6,106 nt of DNA from JBBDRV01 sp040905285. GTDB taxonomy: Bacteria; Bacteroidota; Rhodothermia; Balneolales; Balneolaceae. This document shows, one piece after another, positions 3,647 to 6,106 of the stretch. The notes under the pieces are model-generated. The model had not been told where the DNA came from and did not search any database. It worked only from the letters and a program-made list of their open reading frames with translations. Positions within the stretch are counted from its first letter, which is position 1; every line of letters begins with the position of its first letter. Made by a program: the position numbers and the translations under genes. Where the stretch lies: contig JBBDRV010000139.1 in assembly GCA_040905285.1 (NCBI GenBank), forward strand, positions 1 to 6,106, in the 5' to 3' direction.

Positions 3647-6106
3647 GGGGGATCGAATCATAGCACCCGGGGAGATAATGTCAGATCCTTTTGGATCGGA
3701 CTGCTTTGGTTCCTTTTTGTGGCTGCATTACTGGGGCTTCAGAATCCGGAGGCAGTGTATGGGCAAACCACCCCTGGACTGATCTACAAGCCTGCCGAGG
3801 GGAACGGGCAGTTGATTCTGAATCCCAACGGGCATGGATTCGCTTCGGAAACCACAGCCGGTTTTACCTGGAGCGATGTCGAAGAAAGCGAGATCCCTTA
3901 CCACCCGCTGCCGCAGTTCGAGGTTGAACAGATCGGCGATGTGCGGACGGGAGCCAGCGGCGGTCACACGGATCTGGCCGATAACGGGCAGAAGCAGACT
4001 GCCTTTATGTACTATGACGGTGAAAACCTGCTGTTCCGGGTCAGACTGGGCGGCCAGTCGACCTCGTCCAAAGGCTACAGTTTCTTTTTTAATACGGCCT
4101 TCGAAACGTTCGGACCCAAAGGCGGCAATTTTTCCTCCGTCAACCCCGGATTCCAGTTCGAGATCGTACTGGAGACGGGGAATGGTGTACAGATATACGA
4201 ACTGGACGGGGAATCACCCATTTTACGGCAGACGCTCGGTCTCAGCCAGCATCACCAGCGGGCTATCTCCTATACGCACCTTGACGGCTCGACCGGTTTT
4301 TTCTATGACTTCTATGTGCCCGTTTCCGAGATCGAGAGTGCCATACCCGGTTTTACATTCAATTCATCGACAGATTTCCGTGCCGCTGCAGCTACCATCA
4401 CCCGCTCACAAAGCGGTATTACAGGGACTCTCTCGGATATCAACGGTATAAACGACAGTAACTACAGTAACACGGTTCAGGCACTTACGGACATCACGGA
4501 ATCTACACAATCTGTGAATTTGAATGATATCGGAGAAGAGGGCAGTGGTTTTGGGGATATCGTCCAGCAGACCAGGATCCCGTCGATCAGCAGTCCCATT
4601 CTGAATGGTGCTGACACAGTTTCCGGATTCATCAACGAGGAAGACGGCGCGACTGTACAGGTTTACCGGGACGGCAGTTACTGGACGACGGCTGATCCCT
4701 CATCCTCGTATGCCTGGACGGCAACGGCGGATGCTCTTGCTACAGATGAAGTGATTACTGCCCGTGCACAGTTCGGTTCGAAAGACTGGTCGGAGTTTTC
4801 GAGCGGAGTGACCGTGACGGAGGCGGGGGAAAACATTATGCCATGTTTGGCTGTAGGCAGGTCAACAATAGGGGCTTTGGGTATCCACGGTGGATCAGGA
4901 AACATACAGTCAATAGGATCAAGTAATATGCCGGGCCTTGATGCTGTCATTACAGAATATGGTACCGCCGGTGTTGGGATCAGACTTGTTGAAGTTGGTG
5001 GAACAACAGCTGTAGACATAGTTGATAAGAAAGGTGCTGCCAATGGCTCAGTTGCTGAATATTTATTTTCAGGAACAGACCTCGTTAACGAAGGTGGAGA
5101 TAATTGGACGTTGACCACTGCTGGCGGTAAAAACGGTCTTCCCGGTGATGTATCTTATGAAGCGATTCTATACCAGGACAGTGATCCGTTTTGTATCGGG
5201 GCGAGGTCCGACATATTCGGAGCTATATCTGTAACAGCTGCCCCTGTTTTCAATCCTGATGAATATAATGAAGATGATGAATCCGTTTCTGGTACTGTTG
5301 ATGCATCTGCTAACCTGGTTGCCCTGTATAAAAATGGCATTCAGGTTGGCACAACGACCCATTCAGGTGGTTCTTGGAGTTTTGATGTCACTTTAGTAAA
5401 TGGGGATGAGTTGCATGCCATTGCAGAATTTGCAGATGGATGGTCAGGTCAATCATCAGTTATTACAGTGACAGAAGGGGCAGAAATCCCTCTCGAACCG
5501 TCCATCCCTCCTGTCATTTCCGGCAGTTATGCTGCCGGATCCGGGATTACAGTTTCCGGAACCTCCACCGAACCGGCAGGGACGGTCATCACTGTATATC
5601 TTGATGGTGCTGAAGAGGAAACAGCAACAGTTAACAGCCAGGGGGAATGGGAACGGGAGGGAGTGACTCTTGACGAAGGTGATGTGATCACAGCAACGGC
5701 AATTGCTCCGGGTAAAGATGAAAGCGAACCTTCAGGTTCTGTCAGTGTACTGGCTGCACCACCCGAAGCCCCGACTCTTGATACTGATCCGCTGACCACT
5801 TTCGACAACTCCCTTTCCGTTTCAGGAGCTGCTTCGACCGGCTACATCACCATTTATGTCGACGACGCAGCCGTGGCCTTCTTCGATGCTGTAAACGGGA
5901 CCCACACTGGTATCAGTGGATCAAGCGGCCATCTCTACCTGGACGAAGAGCTGTCAATTTCCGTAGATGATACCGATTTCATCCAGGATGAATTATACCG
6001 CGGAGCCGATGTTTATGTTACGTCGACACCGGACGGCCAGGCTGAAAGTGTTCCGTCGAACGCGGTGACGGTCACCGGGGTGGAATCCTTTTCGATCGAA
6101 CTTGCA
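3641..6106 (+). CDS. Large secreted Ig-repeat surface protein, adhesin-like (3' end outside window)
   Basis: The frame is open for 822 codons to the window edge with no stop. Residues 17-33 are hydrophobic (FWIGLLWFLFVAALLGL), with likely signal cleavage after AVYG before QTT, so the protein is exported. Residues ~45-285 form a beta-rich N-terminal domain with no enzyme motif; segments such as FMYYDGENLLFRVRLGG, GFQFEIVLETGNGVQIY and FFYDFYVP resemble an unnamed domain I recall from long Bacteroidota surface proteins. Ig-like repeats follow at ~313-396, ~535-615, ~621-706 and ~711-812, each ending in a strand such as GVTVTEAGE, VITVTEGAE or NAVTVTGVE. The third (VSGTSTEPAGTVITVYLDG) is closest to the bacterial Ig family of adhesins. 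Between the first two lies an unrecognised module. An adhesive or matrix role is inferred; a type IX sorting signal would lie beyond the window. It overlaps the ompA-like gene and is probably co-expressed with it. Confidence 0.88.
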   Translation, partial: MMGGSNHSTRGDNVRSFWIGLLWFLFVAALLGLQNPEAVYGQTTPGLIYKPAEGNGQLILNPNGHGFASETTAGFTWSDVEESEIPYHPLPQFEVEQIGDVRTGASGGHTDLADNGQKQTAFMYYDGENLLFRVRLGGQSTSSKGYSFFFNTAFETFGPKGGNFSSVNPGFQFEIVLETGNGVQIYELDGESPILRQTLGLSQHHQRAISYTHLDGSTGFFYDFYVPVSEIESAIPGFTFNSSTDFRAAAATITRSQSGITGTLSDINGINDSNYSNTVQALTDITESTQSVNLNDIGEEGSGFGDIVQQTRIPSISSPILNGADTVSGFINEEDGATVQVYRDGSYWTTADPSSSYAWTATADALATDEVITARAQFGSKDWSEFSSGVTVTEAGENIMPCLAVGRSTIGALGIHGGSGNIQSIGSSNMPGLDAVITEYGTAGVGIRLVEVGGTTAVDIVDKKGAANGSVAEYLFSGTDLVNEGGDNWTLTTAGGKNGLPGDVSYEAILYQDSDPFCIGARSDIFGAISVTAAPVFNPDEYNEDDESVSGTVDASANLVALYKNGIQVGTTTHSGGSWSFDVTLVNGDELHAIAEFADGWSGQSSVITVTEGAEIPLEPSIPPVISGSYAAGSGITVSGTSTEPAGTVITVYLDGAEEETATVNSQGEWEREGVTLDEGDVITATAIAPGKDESEPSGSVSVLAAPPEAPTLDTDPLTTFDNSLSVSGAASTGYITIYVDDAAVAFFDAVNGTHTGISGSSGHLYLDEELSISVDDTDFIQDELYRGADVYVTSTPDGQAESVPSNAVTVTGVESFSIELA
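4829..5242 (+). other. Cysteine-bracketed, AT-richer module within the Ig-repeat protein
   Basis: Residues ~397-534 of the large surface protein interrupt two similar Ig-like repeats and match no domain I recognise. The segment is Gly/Val/Ala-rich and predicted beta, with elements such as GVGIRLVEVGGTTAVDIVD and a second GAISVTAAP strand at its end. Cys402 (in MPCLAVGR) and Cys518 (in PFCIGAR) sit near its two ends and are the only cysteines in the visible protein, so a disulfide closing the module is plausible. Base composition from 4861 to 5460 is about 45% GC by hand count, against about 56% for 3901-4320. Confidence 0.6.

Noticed and set aside
3834..4451. 205-codon + strand frame in another phase inside the surface-protein gene
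   Set aside because: Its product is Ser/Arg/Pro-rich low-complexity sequence without a start signal, and it overlaps the clearly coding frame with its conserved-looking beta domain.
4678..5808. Several minus-strand open frames of 61-146 codons within the Ig-repeat gene
   Set aside because: They are antisense shadows of a continuous 822-codon sense frame with signal peptide and repeated domains.

Overview
The window looks like chromosomal DNA from a Gram-negative bacterium, probably Bacteroidota or the related Balneolota/Rhodothermota branch. This is inferred from an OmpA-family outer-membrane protein, signal peptides ending in YAQ/YGQ, and a long Ig-repeat surface protein whose N-terminal domain resembles those on Bacteroidota cell-surface proteins. 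No 16S or other definitive marker is present. All supported genes lie on the + strand.

Layout. Positions 1-533 hold the 3' half of fmt (methionyl-tRNA formyltransferase). A 259-base spacer follows, with a perfect 13-bp tandem duplication and a GC-rich hairpin. Positions 793-1485 encode a small cytoplasmic ankyrin-repeat protein with a strongly acidic tail. A ~410-base spacer follows with no convincing gene. Part of it (1550-1637) resembles, in inverted orientation, the first spacer (622-697), so a diverged palindromic repeat may flank the ankyrin gene. Positions 1896-3644 encode an outer-membrane OmpA-like protein: signal peptide, beta-barrel, proline-rich linker, one intact peptidoglycan-binding OmpA domain and a second degenerate copy. 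Its reading frame has no ATG, GTG or TTG that keeps the signal peptide, so a non-AUG start or a start-codon mutation is likely. Positions 3641-6106 hold a continuous open frame of 822 codons that runs off the window: a secreted protein with an N-terminal beta-rich domain and at least four Ig-like domains, plus an AT-richer module of about 138 residues bracketed by the protein's only two cysteines.

How the genes may work together. The ompA-like gene and the Ig-repeat gene overlap at their stop and start codons and share a strong ribosome-binding site, so they are very probably co-translated. The likely picture is a two-gene cell-surface unit: an outer-membrane barrel anchored to peptidoglycan plus a long exported, adhesin-like protein. 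fmt is housekeeping. The ankyrin gene is separated by long spacers on both sides and is probably its own transcription unit.

The most interesting points are the tandem intact/degenerate OmpA domains, the missing canonical start codon, the cysteine-bracketed module of different base composition inside the Ig-repeat protein, and the paired diverged repeat around the ankyrin gene. No CRISPR array, tRNA, rRNA or transposase was seen.
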